A stretch of 54,660 bases of DNA from Clostridia bacterium. Its GTDB lineage: Bacteria; Bacillota; Clostridia; Christensenellales; UBA3700. Positions 17,265 to 26,136 of the stretch are shown one piece after another. The notes below the pieces were generated by a model, which was given only the letters and a program-made list of their open reading frames with translations, did no database searches and was not told the DNA's origin. Each line of letters opens with the position of its first letter. The stretch's first letter is position 1. The stretch spans positions 1 to 54,660 of the forward strand of contig JAIEDA010000007.1 in the NCBI GenBank assembly GCA_029068165.1, written 5' to 3'. The position numbers and the translations under genes were made by a program.

Positions 17265-18551
17265 ATGAGTTACACAGTTGAAAATTTAGAGAAAAATAAG
17301 GTTAAGATCGTAGTAAAAGTCGACCAAGCCGCTTGGCAAGACGCTATACAAAAGGCTTACGAGAAGACCAAGAAAAACTACCAAATCGGCGGTTTTAGAA
17401 AGGGACACGTTCCGTTCAAGGTTTTGACGAGCGCTTACGGCGTAGGTATTTTCTTTGAAGACGCGTTGGATATTATCCTGCCGGTAGAGTACGGCGCCGT
17501 TCTTGATAAAGAAAAGACAATCGAGCCTGTAGATAGACCCGATATCGATATCGTTGCAATAAGCGACGCTACTCTCGAATTTTCAGCGACGGTACAGTGT
17601 AAGCCCGACTTTAAGCTCGGCGCGTATATGGGACTTGAGTTCAAAAAGGACAAGGTTAAAGTAACCGAAGAGGAGATAAACGCTGAAATCAACGCAAAGC
17701 TTGACGAGGCTGGAGCTTGGATACCTGTGACGGATAGAGAATCCAAAAAAGGCGATCAAGTCATCATCGATTACAGCGGAAGCGTAGACGGAGTTAAGTT
17801 TGAGGGCGGCACGGCTGAGAAGCAAATGCTACTTCTCGGAAGCGGCAACTTTATTCCCGGTTTTGAAGAGCAAGTCGAGGGAATGAAAATAGGCGATGAA
17901 AAGGATATTACCGTTAAGTTCCCTGAAGATTATCACGAAAAGTCTTTGGCGGGAAAAGACGCTGTATTTGCAATCAAGTTGCACGAAATCAATTATAAAG
18001 AGGTTCCGACTTTGGACGACGAAAGCGTTAAGGATATATCCGAGTTTGATACGGTAGCCGAATATAAGGAAAGCATAAAGAAGAACTTGACCGACAAAAA
18101 GAACTCCGAAGCGGAATCCAAGCTCGAAAACGATATGATCGAAAAGATTGCCAAGAGCTCGAAAGTGGAAATCCCGCAATGTATGATAGACAATCAAATC
18201 GAGGATATGATAGGCGAGTTTGAACAAAGACTTCAATATCAAGGACTTAAGGCTGAAGATTACTATAAGTATACGGGAATAAAGAGAGAAGACGTAGCGG
18301 CTCAATACAAGGATATGGCTGAGAAGAATGTGTTGTTTAGACTTACGCTCGAAGCGCTTCTCAAGGCGATAAAAGTCCCAGTATCGGACGAAGAAATCAA
18401 CGAGAAGATTGAAGAGATGGCAAAGCAAGCCGGTAAGACTTTTGAAGAATACTCAAAGTATATCAATGAGGAATATAGAAATTACTTGAGAAACGACCTC
18501 GTTACCAACAAACTTTTCGAGTACCTCAAAAATAACAATACAATTAAATAA
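17265..18551 (+). CDS. tig: trigger factor
   Basis: A ribosome-associated chaperone with prolyl isomerase activity, 428 residues. The ribosome-binding domain (1-115) has the signature GGFRKGHVPF near residue 44. An FKBP-type isomerase domain spans about 150-240 (GDQVIIDYSG, LGSGNFIPGFEEQVEGM), and the helical chaperone domain fills 255-428. ATG with an AGGAG ribosome site. It heads the group tig-clpP-clpX-lon-engB; a long inverted repeat separates it from clpP. Confidence 0.97.
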   Translation: MSYTVENLEKNKVKIVVKVDQAAWQDAIQKAYEKTKKNYQIGGFRKGHVPFKVLTSAYGVGIFFEDALDIILPVEYGAVLDKEKTIEPVDRPDIDIVAISDATLEFSATVQCKPDFKLGAYMGLEFKKDKVKVTEEEINAEINAKLDEAGAWIPVTDRESKKGDQVIIDYSGSVDGVKFEGGTAEKQMLLLGSGNFIPGFEEQVEGMKIGDEKDITVKFPEDYHEKSLAGKDAVFAIKLHEINYKEVPTLDDESVKDISEFDTVAEYKESIKKNLTDKKNSEAESKLENDMIEKIAKSSKVEIPQCMIDNQIEDMIGEFEQRLQYQGLKAEDYYKYTGIKREDVAAQYKDMAEKNVLFRLTLEALLKAIKVPVSDEEINEKIEEMAKQAGKTFEEYSKYINEEYRNYLRNDLVTNKLFEYLKNNNTIK

Positions 18552-18641
18552 TTGACAAAATTTATTGTATAACACCGGTAATATTCTTTGGAAATTAAGA
18601 TAATAATTAAGTGTAGGCTTAGAACTCTAAAGAACTTTACT

Positions 18642-18680
18642 TTAAGTCCGACACGATATTGTAAATTATGTCGGACTTAA
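18642..18680. repeat. 12-base inverted repeat between tig and clpP
   Basis: TTAAGTCCGACA (18642-18653) and TGTCGGACTTAA (18669-18680) are perfect arms with a 15-base loop. It is followed by TACTATTATTA rather than a T tract, so it could be a weak terminator of tig or an operator for clpP. It does not match the CtsR direct repeat (GGTCAAA). Confidence 0.55.
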
Positions 18681-18724
18681 TACTATTATTAAGACCAAAT
18701 ATTATTATATAGGAGGATATTGGT

Positions 18725-19309
18725 ATGAATTTGATACCGTACGTAGTAGACAAAACTGATAAGGGCGAGAGGAGTTACGATATATACTCAAGACTACTCG
18801 AAGATAGGATAATATTTATCTCGGGCGAGATAACCGACGAAACGGCTAATACGGTCGTAGCGCAGTTGATTTATCTTGAGGCTAAAGACGCGTCAAAAGA
18901 CATCAGTCTTTACATCAACAGCCCGGGTGGAAGCGTGACGGCAGGCTTTGCGATTTACGATACTATGAACTATATAAAGTGCGACGTCAGCACGATTTGC
19001 ATTGGTATGGCTGCTTCTATGGGAGCGTTCTTGCTATCGTCGGGCGCAAAAGGAAAGAGATTCTTGTTGCCAAACAGCGAAGTGATGATACATCAGCCTT
19101 TGGGCGGAGCTCAGGGACAGGCTTCCGATATTTTGATTACAGCTAATCATATCCAAAAAACCAAAGAAAAATTGACGAAAATACTTGCTCAAAACAGCAA
19201 TCAGCCGTATGAAAAAGTGCTTGCGGACTGTGAAAGAGACAACTATATGTCGGCTCAAGAAGCGCTTGATTACGGTCTTGTAGATAAAATTTTCAGTAAG
19301 AGAGGTTGA
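18725..19309 (+). CDS. clpP: ATP-dependent Clp protease proteolytic subunit
   Basis: A serine peptidase that forms the two-ring chamber used with ClpX and other Clp ATPases. The 194 residues carry the catalytic triad Ser98 (GMAASMGA), His123 (MIHQP) and Asp171 (ERDNY). Length and motifs are canonical. An AGGAGG ribosome site precedes the ATG. clpX starts 2 bases after its stop, so the subunits are made together. Confidence 0.97.
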   Translation: MNLIPYVVDKTDKGERSYDIYSRLLEDRIIFISGEITDETANTVVAQLIYLEAKDASKDISLYINSPGGSVTAGFAIYDTMNYIKCDVSTICIGMAASMGAFLLSSGAKGKRFLLPNSEVMIHQPLGGAQGQASDILITANHIQKTKEKLTKILAQNSNQPYEKVLADCERDNYMSAQEALDYGLVDKIFSKRG

Positions 19310-19311
19310 TT

Positions 19312-20541
19312 TTGGACAGTAAAAGAAAATGTATGCTCTGCGGAAGGGTATTGTACGAAGATATAGACTGCATTATCCCGGGCGCGGATCCCGATATGGG
19401 AATTTGCTACGATTGCGTTGCTACGTGCGTGCAACTGATAAAGAAAGACTCTCTCGATCCGTACGCTGACGAAAACGAGGAGGCTCTCAAAACTTTGCTT
19501 AAGCCTCACGAGATCAAGCAAAAGCTTGACGAGTATATCGTTGGGCAGGAAAAGGCTAAGAAAGTATTGTCCGTTGCCGTATACAATCACTATAAAAGAA
19601 TAAACTACAAGAGTGACGACGTGGAGCTCGACAAGAGCAACGTTCTTATGCTCGGACCGACGGGAAGCGGTAAAACGCTCTTGGCGAAAACTCTTGCAAA
19701 GATACTCAACGTACCTTTTGCCGTGGCTGACGCTACGACGTTGACTGAAGCGGGTTACGTAGGCGAGGACGTGGAAAACGTGCTTCTCAAGCTGATTCAA
19801 GCCGCCGATTACGATATCGAAAGAGCTCAGCTTGGCATAATCTATATAGACGAGATAGATAAGCTTGCCAGCAAGAGCGAAAATATGTCTATCACGAGAG
19901 ACGTGTCGGGTGAAGGCGTCCAACAGGCGTTGCTTAAGATTATCGAGAGTACGCTTGCAAGCGTTCCTCCTCAAGGCGGAAGAAAGCATCCTCAGCAAGA
20001 GTGTATACAAATCGATACGACCAACATTCTCTTTATATGCGGCGGAGCGTTCGTAGGTCTTGATAAGATTATCGACAAGAGGCTTGACGGCTCGGGACTC
20101 GGCTTTGGAGCTAAAGTAAGGGATAATAATAAGATAGGTTATGGAGAACTTATCGGCGATATAAAACCCGACGATTTGATAAAGTACGGACTTATTCCCG
20201 AGTTTGTAGGAAGAATACCTATCGTCGTAGGTTTGGACGCGCTTGACGAAAACGCTTTGGTTAAGATTTTGACCGAGCCTAAAAACGCGCCGATCAGACA
20301 GTATAAAAAACTCTTTGAAATCGACGGCGTGAGTATAGAATTTGAGGATGACGCTTTGAAAGAAATTGCTAAGCAGGCGATTAAACTCAATACGGGCGCG
20401 AGAGGTCTTAGGTCGGTGCTTGAGAATATTATGTTGGAACTTATGTACGATATTCCGACCGACGATACTATAGAAAAAATAATTGTAACGAAAAAAGTCG
20501 TATGCGGCGCGGGAAAGCCGGAAATAATGAGAAAGAAGTAA
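19312..20541 (+). CDS. clpX: Clp protease ATPase subunit ClpX
   Basis: A hexameric AAA+ unfoldase that feeds ClpP. An N-terminal zinc-binding domain (CMLC near residue 6-9 and CYDC near 32-35) is followed by Walker A GPTGSGKT (about 107), Walker [10 protein letters not shown] (about 172), a pore-loop region and the C-terminal small domain. The start is taken as TTG at 19312, six bases after AGAGG; the in-frame TTG at 19306 abuts that site and is less likely. Among expected substrates are SsrA-tagged and, in Gram-positives, alanine-tailed chains made by RqcH. Confidence 0.96.
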   Translation: MDSKRKCMLCGRVLYEDIDCIIPGADPDMGICYDCVATCVQLIKKDSLDPYADENEEALKTLLKPHEIKQKLDEYIVGQEKAKKVLSVAVYNHYKRINYKSDDVELDKSNVLMLGPTGSGKTLLAKTLAKILNVPFAVADATTLTEAGYVGEDVENVLLKLIQAADYDIERAQLGIIYIDEIDKLASKSENMSITRDVSGEGVQQALLKIIESTLASVPPQGGRKHPQQECIQIDTTNILFICGGAFVGLDKIIDKRLDGSGLGFGAKVRDNNKIGYGELIGDIKPDDLIKYGLIPEFVGRIPIVVGLDALDENALVKILTEPKNAPIRQYKKLFEIDGVSIEFEDDALKEIAKQAIKLNTGARGLRSVLENIMLELMYDIPTDDTIEKIIVTKKVVCGAGKPEIMRKK

Positions 20542-20619
20542 TATCCGGCGAAGTCGCGTAATTTTATCGAATACGAATAGAAAATTGTTTTATGCGTATT
20601 CTTTGACTAAGGAGAAAAA

Positions 20620-22932
20620 ATGTCAAATACTAAAACGCTGCCGATGGTTGTGCTTGCGGACGAGATAATTTTGCCGGACACCACTATGGCGATGGAATTC
20701 GTAGGAAAAAACGCTAGGGAAACACTCAAGTACGCTTACAAAGAAAAAGCGCAGGTGTTTATTTGTAAATTCGCCAAAGGAAAAGAAAAATTCAACGGCT
20801 TAAACGACGTGAATAAATACGGAGTATTATGCAACATTCTAGATCTCGCCGACAAGGAAGATAAGACTCTTGTAAGGCTTGACGGCGAGGAAAGAATGGA
20901 ACTTCGCGATATTTACGAGTTTAGCAAAGACAACTTGACTTGGGTAGAGGTCGAGGAAAGTTCAGGCGTCGTTTTTGACGCGGAGTTCAAAGAAAGACTG
21001 TATAAAGAAATACTTTACAAGGACGTGAAGTCTTTGGAAAAACTCGGCTACGCAATAAAGCAGTCGGTATGGCTTGCTTTTGATAAAATGCAAAGCGTAT
21101 ACGTAATAATGAATTTAATTGCCGATAGCCTAAAGGATATTGACAAGCAGGAATATCTCAATGAGAGCGATTGGGAGCTCAAAGCGCAAAAACTCTCGGC
21201 TACGCTCAAAGTGGAAATTTATAAGCGTAACGTAATGAGAGATATTGACAAAAAGCTTGACGAAACTCTCAAAGAAAACCAAAAAGAGTTCATTTTAAGA
21301 GAACAAATACGCGTTATAAAGAGGGAGCTCGGCGAGGACGAGAGCGAACTTGACGATATTAAAAAGAAGATAGAAGCTATAAAAGCCGGCGAGGAAGTAA
21401 AGGCTAAGCTTAAAAAAGAGCTTTCCCGTATGGAGAAAATGAACGTAACTTCGCCCGAGTACGCAATTATTAGGAATTATCTCGACGTAGCGCTTTCATT
21501 GCCGTGGGGCGAATATACTCAAGATAATTACGATTTGGCTCATATTAGAGATGTTCTTGATCAAGACCATTACGGAATAGAAAAGGTCAAGAATAGGATA
21601 ATCGAAGCTATTGCCGTTAAGAAGTTGGCGGGCAACAAGAATAAAGCTCCGATTATATGCTTGGTCGGTTCGCCGGGCGTGGGTAAGACTTCGATTGCTC
21701 AATCTATAGCTAAAGCGCTTGGCAAAGAATATATTCACATGAGCCTCGGCGGCATTCGCGACGAAGCGGAAATCAGGGGTCATAGAAAGACGTATATAGG
21801 GGCTATGCCGGGTCGAATTATATCCTGTATGTCAAAGGCAAAGACGAGCAATCCGCTGTTTTTGTTTGACGAAATCGATAAAATGACGTCGGATATGAGG
21901 GGCGATCCGTCAAGCGCGATGCTAGAAGTTTTGGATCCCAACCAAAACGCTAATTTTAGGGATAATTATCTTGAGCTTCCGTTCGATTTGTCGCAGGTTA
22001 TGTTTATTATGACGGCGAATTCGCTTTCTACTATACAAAAACCGCTTTTGGATAGAATGGAAGTAATAGAAATGGACGGCTATACCGTATGCGAAAAGGT
22101 GGAAATTGCCAAAAGGTATCTCGTGCCAAAGCAAAAGCAACAAAACGGTATAGAAGAATGCGAAGTTGAATTCGAGGACGGCGCTATTGAAGCGATTATC
22201 GACGGTTATACACGCGAATCGGGAGTAAGAGAGTTGGAAAGGCAAATCGCCAACGCTTGCAGGAAGATTGCTACGAAAATAGTCGGCGGAGATAATATAT
22301 CGTACGTCGTTACCGTAGAAAACTTGACCGAATATCTTGGCGCGGTGAAATACAGCGGCGACAGCGATATAGTGAACGGCGAGATCGGCGCGGTCAACGG
22401 ACTTGCTTGGACTAGCGTGGGCGGAGTAACTATGCCGATAGAAGTCAGGCTGCTTCCGTTCGGGACTGGAAAGATTCATTTGACTGGCAGTCTTGGCGAC
22501 GTGATGAAGGAGTCGGCGGAAATTGCGTTGTCTTTTGTGAAAAGCAAGGCAAAAGAGCTTAATATCGACGAAGAAACCTTTAATAAAAACGATATTCACA
22601 TTCACGTGCCTGCGGGCGCAACCCCTAAGGACGGACCTAGCGCGGGTATAGCGCTAGCTACTGCGATACTGTCGGCGTTTACGGGAAAGAGCGTAAAGGA
22701 TAATCTAGCTATGACAGGCGAGATAACGCTGAGAGGTAAAGTTTTGGCTATAGGCGGACTTAGAGAAAAGACTTTGGCGGCGCAAAGAAGCGGAATAAAG
22801 ACCGTTATAATTCCTGTCCAAAATAAAAAAGATATGCAAGAATTGCCCAAAGGCGTACTTGACGACATAAATTTCGTCTTAGCCGATAATATCGCTACGG
22901 TATTTGAGTGCGCTTGCGGCGTGAGCGTATAG
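20620..22932 (+). CDS. lon: ATP-dependent protease Lon
   Basis: A cytoplasmic AAA+ serine protease for damaged and regulatory proteins. The 770 residues contain an N-terminal substrate domain (1-200), a coiled coil (about 200-260), Walker A GSPGVGKTS near residue 350 and Walker B LFLFDEIDKM near 416. The peptidase domain has the catalytic serine in PKDGPSAGIA near residue 674. An AAGGAG site precedes the ATG. It is a single LonA-type gene in the common clpX-lon-engB order. Confidence 0.96.
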   Translation: MSNTKTLPMVVLADEIILPDTTMAMEFVGKNARETLKYAYKEKAQVFICKFAKGKEKFNGLNDVNKYGVLCNILDLADKEDKTLVRLDGEERMELRDIYEFSKDNLTWVEVEESSGVVFDAEFKERLYKEILYKDVKSLEKLGYAIKQSVWLAFDKMQSVYVIMNLIADSLKDIDKQEYLNESDWELKAQKLSATLKVEIYKRNVMRDIDKKLDETLKENQKEFILREQIRVIKRELGEDESELDDIKKKIEAIKAGEEVKAKLKKELSRMEKMNVTSPEYAIIRNYLDVALSLPWGEYTQDNYDLAHIRDVLDQDHYGIEKVKNRIIEAIAVKKLAGNKNKAPIICLVGSPGVGKTSIAQSIAKALGKEYIHMSLGGIRDEAEIRGHRKTYIGAMPGRIISCMSKAKTSNPLFLFDEIDKMTSDMRGDPSSAMLEVLDPNQNANFRDNYLELPFDLSQVMFIMTANSLSTIQKPLLDRMEVIEMDGYTVCEKVEIAKRYLVPKQKQQNGIEECEVEFEDGAIEAIIDGYTRESGVRELERQIANACRKIATKIVGGDNISYVVTVENLTEYLGAVKYSGDSDIVNGEIGAVNGLAWTSVGGVTMPIEVRLLPFGTGKIHLTGSLGDVMKESAEIALSFVKSKAKELNIDEETFNKNDIHIHVPAGATPKDGPSAGIALATAILSAFTGKSVKDNLAMTGEITLRGKVLAIGGLREKTLAAQRSGIKTVIIPVQNKKDMQELPKGVLDDINFVLADNIATVFECACGVSV

Positions 22933-22955
22933 CAATAAATATCAAGAGGATTATT

Positions 22956-23549
22956 ATGGAAATTAAACAGTGTAAGTTCATTACGTCCGTTGCCGACTGT
23001 AAGAAGTGCGAAGATTACGGAATGCCCGAGATCGCAATAGCGGGGAAATCCAACGTGGGGAAATCCTCATTTATAAATTATCTAGTCAACAACTACAAGA
23101 TGGCAAAGACCTCGTCTACCCCCGGTAAGACGAGGCTTCTCAATTATTTTGAACTCAACAAAGGGGAGATTATGCTCGTAGATTTGCCCGGGTACGGATA
23201 CGCAAAAGTGTCGGGCGACGTAAAGGGCGGTTGGGATGAACTTATCGGCGGATATTTGCTCTCCAGTAAAAGATTGATAAACGTATTTTTGCTGGTGGAT
23301 ATAAGGCACGAGCCTACCGCGCTTGATAAACAAATGGTAGCGTTTTTACATCATTATCAAATACCTTTTACGATAATCGCAACCAAGAGCGATAAGCTAT
23401 CGAAGCAGGCGAGCGTTAAGCAAAAGCAACTAATTGCCAAAGAATTATGTTTGGGCGTAGATAATATTATGGCGATTTCCAGCCTCAATAAAATCGGTAA
23501 GGAAGAAGTTTTAGCAAGAATCGAGCATTTGATAAATACTTACAAATAG
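22956..23549 (+). CDS. engB: ribosome biogenesis GTPase EngB/YsxC
   Basis: A P-loop GTPase of 197 residues needed for late 50S assembly. G1 is GKSNVGKSS (about residue 28), G3 DLPGYG (about 75) and G4 TKSDK (about 145). The ATG at 22956 follows AAGAGGA with good spacing; an upstream in-frame GTG would overlap the lon end and add an unlikely basic leader. It is the last gene of the proteostasis group, with a weak hairpin after it. Confidence 0.93.
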   Translation: MEIKQCKFITSVADCKKCEDYGMPEIAIAGKSNVGKSSFINYLVNNYKMAKTSSTPGKTRLLNYFELNKGEIMLVDLPGYGYAKVSGDVKGGWDELIGGYLLSSKRLINVFLLVDIRHEPTALDKQMVAFLHHYQIPFTIIATKSDKLSKQASVKQKQLIAKELCLGVDNIMAISSLNKIGKEEVLARIEHLINTYK

Positions 23550-23641
23550 CCTAAAATATTCTAGAAGTATTCTCAATTATCTTCAAAATTGTAATAATTT
23601 AAGCATTTTAGCCTATTTTATTCTAATACATAAAGTTTCGT

Positions 23642-23671
23642 AAAGTCGAACGGGTTAAGTTCGGCTTTATT
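23642..23671 (+). terminator. terminator-like hairpin after engB
   Basis: AAAGTCGAAC (23642-23651) pairs with GTTCGGCTTT (23659-23668), one G-U pair, and is followed by ATTCATT. The T tract is poor. Confidence 0.5.
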
Positions 23672-23786
23672 CATTATTGTCATTGAAAAGCTGAATAGTA
23701 ACAAAGAAGCGATTGTTTGAATATATAATTGTGAGCATACAAAAATCAGTATGCGTTTTATGACAATTAAATAGGAGGAATAAAAT

Positions 23787-24470
23787 ATGTCATTTTCCAA
23801 TAACTGCAAGTCGGATAAAATTCCCGGACCGATCAGGGGAAACGGCGGATTGAATGGCATTTGCGAAAGAGCTTGTATTCAGTGCGATAAAGTAATCGAT
23901 ATGTGTATGCGACAGGAATCACTTGAAGGTATTAGCGTTACGTTGACTGACGTAGTTCCCGCTACGGGACTTACTCAGCCGTATACGTTTGTGAGTGCCG
24001 CATCTACTTCCGCGCAGGCGATTATAAGCGACTTGATCGTTACGCCGATTAGCGACGACCCGTGCTCGTCGAGAGTTCAATGTACGATATCCGTGCCGAT
24101 ACAGGTTAGTTTTGTTGACGCGGCAGGAGTAAGAGGGGTAGGAAGCGCTACTGTTTCGGTAACTAGAGACGTCGTTCTTCACACTTCGGCTCCGTCGGTT
24201 ATGCCGTATTCAATCGTTGCGTCCGCTTCGCTTTACAGCGCAAAGGGTACATACGCATCTGATAATACGTTTACTCTTACGGCTTGTTTGACCACTATAC
24301 TCAAAGTCATTATACAAGTTCAGCTTTTGGTACCGTCTTATGGATATTGCTATATCCCGCCGTGCCAAGACTTCAACGAGCAAGTATGCGACGGTGTGTT
24401 TGATTTGCCGCTTTATCCGCAAGAGTGCGGCGTTGAACCGAGATGCAAGTGTAACCTCAACGGTAATTAG
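23787..24470 (+). CDS. Cys-rich hypothetical protein, possibly a spore-surface protein
   Basis: A 227-residue protein without signal peptide or membrane span. The N-terminal part has a Cys cluster (CERACIQCDKVIDMCMRQESL, residues 30-50). The middle (50-185) is Thr/Ser/Val-rich and beta-like. A second Cys cluster closes the protein (CYIPPCQDF, about 191-199; then CDGVFDLPLYPQECGVEPRCKC). Cys-rich, secretion-signal-free proteins of this kind occur in clostridial spore coats and exosporia, but I do not recognise a named family and the role is a guess. It has a strong AGGAGGAA ribosome site, stands alone, and is followed 5 bases later by a repeat element. Confidence 0.6.
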   Translation: MSFSNNCKSDKIPGPIRGNGGLNGICERACIQCDKVIDMCMRQESLEGISVTLTDVVPATGLTQPYTFVSAASTSAQAIISDLIVTPISDDPCSSRVQCTISVPIQVSFVDAAGVRGVGSATVSVTRDVVLHTSAPSVMPYSIVASASLYSAKGTYASDNTFTLTACLTTILKVIIQVQLLVPSYGYCYIPPCQDFNEQVCDGVFDLPLYPQECGVEPRCKCNLNGN

Positions 24471-24475
24471 TATTG

Positions 24476-24636
24476 CGTTCGGCGGGAAGAGGAATTTGCA
24501 TAATAAAAATGCGCCTTTTCCGCCGAATTGCTTTTTGCTCACGCTCATCGTACATAAAGTACGACTCGGCTCTCAAAAAACAATTCAACAAAAAATTCGC
24601 TATTTTTCTTAATGTAAATCCCTCTTCCCGCCGAAC
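24476..24636. mobile_element. MITE-like element with 25-base terminal inverted repeats
   Basis: The 25 bases at 24476-24500, beginning GTTCGGCGGGAAGAGG, are the inverted complement of 24612-24636 with two mismatches. Between them lies an internal imperfect palindrome, 24525-24588, starting GAATTGCTTTTTG and ending CAAAAAACAATTC around TCGTAC...GTACGA. There is no transposase inside, so it looks like a small non-autonomous element, or a large hairpin that ends the upstream transcript. No target-site duplication was identified. Confidence 0.45.
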
Positions 24637-24852
24637 GAGTTGGGCGGTAATTCTATTAAAGCTGCCAACAATGTGCTATTGTAATTAAATCTTTTTCGCC
24701 GAATTGCTTTTTGCTCACGCTCATCGTACGTAAAGTACGACTCGGCTCTCAAAAAACAATTCAACAAAAAATTCGCTATTTTTCTTAATGTAAATCCCTC
24801 TTCCCGTCAAACGAGTTGGGCAGTAATTCTATTGAATCTGCCAACAATGCGC
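24516..24852 (+). repeat. two tandem copies of a 161-base repeat, period 176
   Basis: 24516-24676 and 24692-24852 align without gaps at a 176-base offset with only scattered substitutions, for example TACATAAAG against TACGTAAAG and CCCGCCGAAC against CCCGTCAAAC. Both carry the GAATTG...CAATTC palindrome. The second copy lacks the left inverted terminus of the first. Confidence 0.88.
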
Positions 24853-24858
24853 TTTTAG

Positions 24859-25032
24859 CGGTATATCTTTTTATTTTCTATAGCCGAAAATCTTGCCGAA
24901 CGAGGCCGCGTTTGGTCTATTGCGGTTGATGACAAGGCGGTTTATATTATTAATAAAATAGTCGTCTTTAGCGAAGTCGAAAAGGTAAATCCCTTTAAAT
25001 ATCTTATGAGCAAATATTTAAAACAGTTGTGA
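24859..25032 (+). pseudogene. coding remnant without a start codon
   Basis: An open frame of 57 codons ends at TGA 25030-25032 and reads as protein-like near its end (VNPFKYLMSKYLKQL). There is no usable start. The C-terminal NPFKYL block faintly recalls the end of IS66-type transposases, but the match is too short to call. It lies directly after the tandem repeat, so it could be debris of a mobile element. Confidence 0.25.
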
Positions 25033-25055
25033 TACTTCCGTTTTCTTGCTATAAT
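25027..25055 (+). promoter_or_regulatory. promoter giving a leaderless metallophosphoesterase mRNA
   Basis: TTGTGA (25027-25032), 17 bases and TATAAT (25050-25055). The ATG at 25062 is where transcription should start, so the mRNA would have no leader; no ribosome site is present. Confidence 0.6.
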
Positions 25056-25061
25056 ATAAAT

Positions 25062-25754
25062 ATGAAAATTTTTGCTATAAGCGACTTGCACTTATCGTTT
25101 TCCAGCGACAAGCCTATGGATATTTTCGGGGCTTGTTGGGACAACTATTGGCAAAAAATTTGCGACGATTGGCAAAGCAAAGTCGCTGACGAAGATATAA
25201 TACTTATCGCAGGCGACGTGTCTTGGGCGATGACGCTCGAGAACGCGCTTATAGATATCGCCGAAATAGCAAAGCTCAAGGGGCGGAAAGTCTTTATAAA
25301 GGGTAATCACGATTATTGGTGGAACTCTCTTTCCAAAATACGCAAGGCTTTACCTGAAAACTTTTTCGTAATTCAAAACGACGCGCTAAAGTTTGACGGC
25401 GTAGTATTTGCAGGAAGTAGGCTTTGGAACTTAAGCGGCGGAAGCGAAGAGGATAAGAAGATATTGGCAAGAGAATATACAAGAATGGAGCTCTCATTGA
25501 AAAGCGCGCAAAAACTAAGATCGGAAGGGGATAGGTTGATAGCGATGTGCCACTATCCGCCGTTTGACGCGACGTTGGGCGATAGCGCGTTCACTCAATT
25601 ATTTGAAATGTACGGAGTAAGCGCCGTCGTATACGGACACTTGCACGGAAAAGATTGCAGGGCGGTCAACTATCTCGAAAAAAACGGCGTTGAGTATTTT
25701 TTGACTTCTTGCGACAAGGTGGATAATCGCTTGGTTCATATCGCAACTATCTAG
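25062..25754 (+). CDS. calcineurin-like metallophosphoesterase
   Basis: A 230-residue cytoplasmic phosphoesterase with all five metal-site blocks: ISDLHLS at 5-11, AGDVSWAM, KGNHDYWW near residue 84, CHYPPFD near 166 and GHLHGKD near 196. The substrate is unknown; relatives are annotated only as predicted phosphohydrolases. The ATG at 25062 is preferred over an upstream in-frame GTG at 25029, because the -10 box lies between them. A clear terminator follows. Confidence 0.85.
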   Translation: MKIFAISDLHLSFSSDKPMDIFGACWDNYWQKICDDWQSKVADEDIILIAGDVSWAMTLENALIDIAEIAKLKGRKVFIKGNHDYWWNSLSKIRKALPENFFVIQNDALKFDGVVFAGSRLWNLSGGSEEDKKILAREYTRMELSLKSAQKLRSEGDRLIAMCHYPPFDATLGDSAFTQLFEMYGVSAVVYGHLHGKDCRAVNYLEKNGVEYFLTSCDKVDNRLVHIATI

Positions 25755-25837
25755 AATTAAAAAACTGCGAAAAGGGTAGCAATTCCCCTAGACGGAAAAT
25801 TTAACTTATCAAGTTAATAAATCAAAAGAACTTATTA

Positions 25838-25866
25838 CGAACTTTGAAGAAAAGTTCGTTTTTTTA
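25838..25866 (+). terminator. terminator after the metallophosphoesterase gene
   Basis: CGAACTTT (25838-25845), a GAAGA loop, AAAGTTCG (25851-25858) and seven T residues. From here to 26054 the sequence is very AT-rich and holds no gene. Confidence 0.88.
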
Positions 25867-26054
25867 TTTCGCATTTTCCATTTTCTTCCCAAAATACATT
25901 TTTTATCCAAAAATTTCCCAAAATCACGATTTTTTACGAATTTTTAGAATTAATTTTAGCGGAAAATTTATAATAAATGATGATATAACAATTTATTATA
26001 TACTTTGTATATAATATTTAGTAATACATAAAGTTAAAAATTTTTTTGAATATT

Positions 26055-26070
26055 TGGGAAAAAAGTGGAA
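26055..26070 (+). promoter_or_regulatory. possible MraZ-binding repeats
   Basis: TGGGA (26055-26059) and TGGAA (26066-26070), one DNA turn apart, lie just before the mraZ -35. They resemble the TGGGN direct repeats that MraZ binds at its own promoter. The AT-rich context makes chance similarity possible. Confidence 0.35.
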
Positions 26071-26078
26071 AAATATTG

Positions 26079-26107
26079 TTGACAAAGCAAATCTTTGCGT
26101 GTATAAT
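26079..26107 (+). promoter_or_regulatory. consensus sigma-A promoter of the dcw cluster
   Basis: TTGACA (26079-26084), 17 bases, TATAAT (26102-26107): a perfect vegetative promoter. The start would be near 26114, with an AGGAGG ribosome site at 26124-26130. Confidence 0.92.
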
Positions 26108-26136
26108 GAAACTACAAAGCACCAAGGAGGGGTAGA

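Noticed and set aside
19306..19311. TTG 19306 as clpX start
   Set aside because: It directly abuts the AGAGG ribosome site and overlaps the clpP stop; TTG 19312 has proper spacing.
22908..22955. Upstream start of engB overlapping lon
   Set aside because: It would add 16 basic residues without a ribosome site, whereas ATG 22956 follows AAGAGGA.
24859..25032. IS66 transposase fragment as a firm call
   Set aside because: Only a six-residue block resembles the family end; this is too little to name an insertion sequence.
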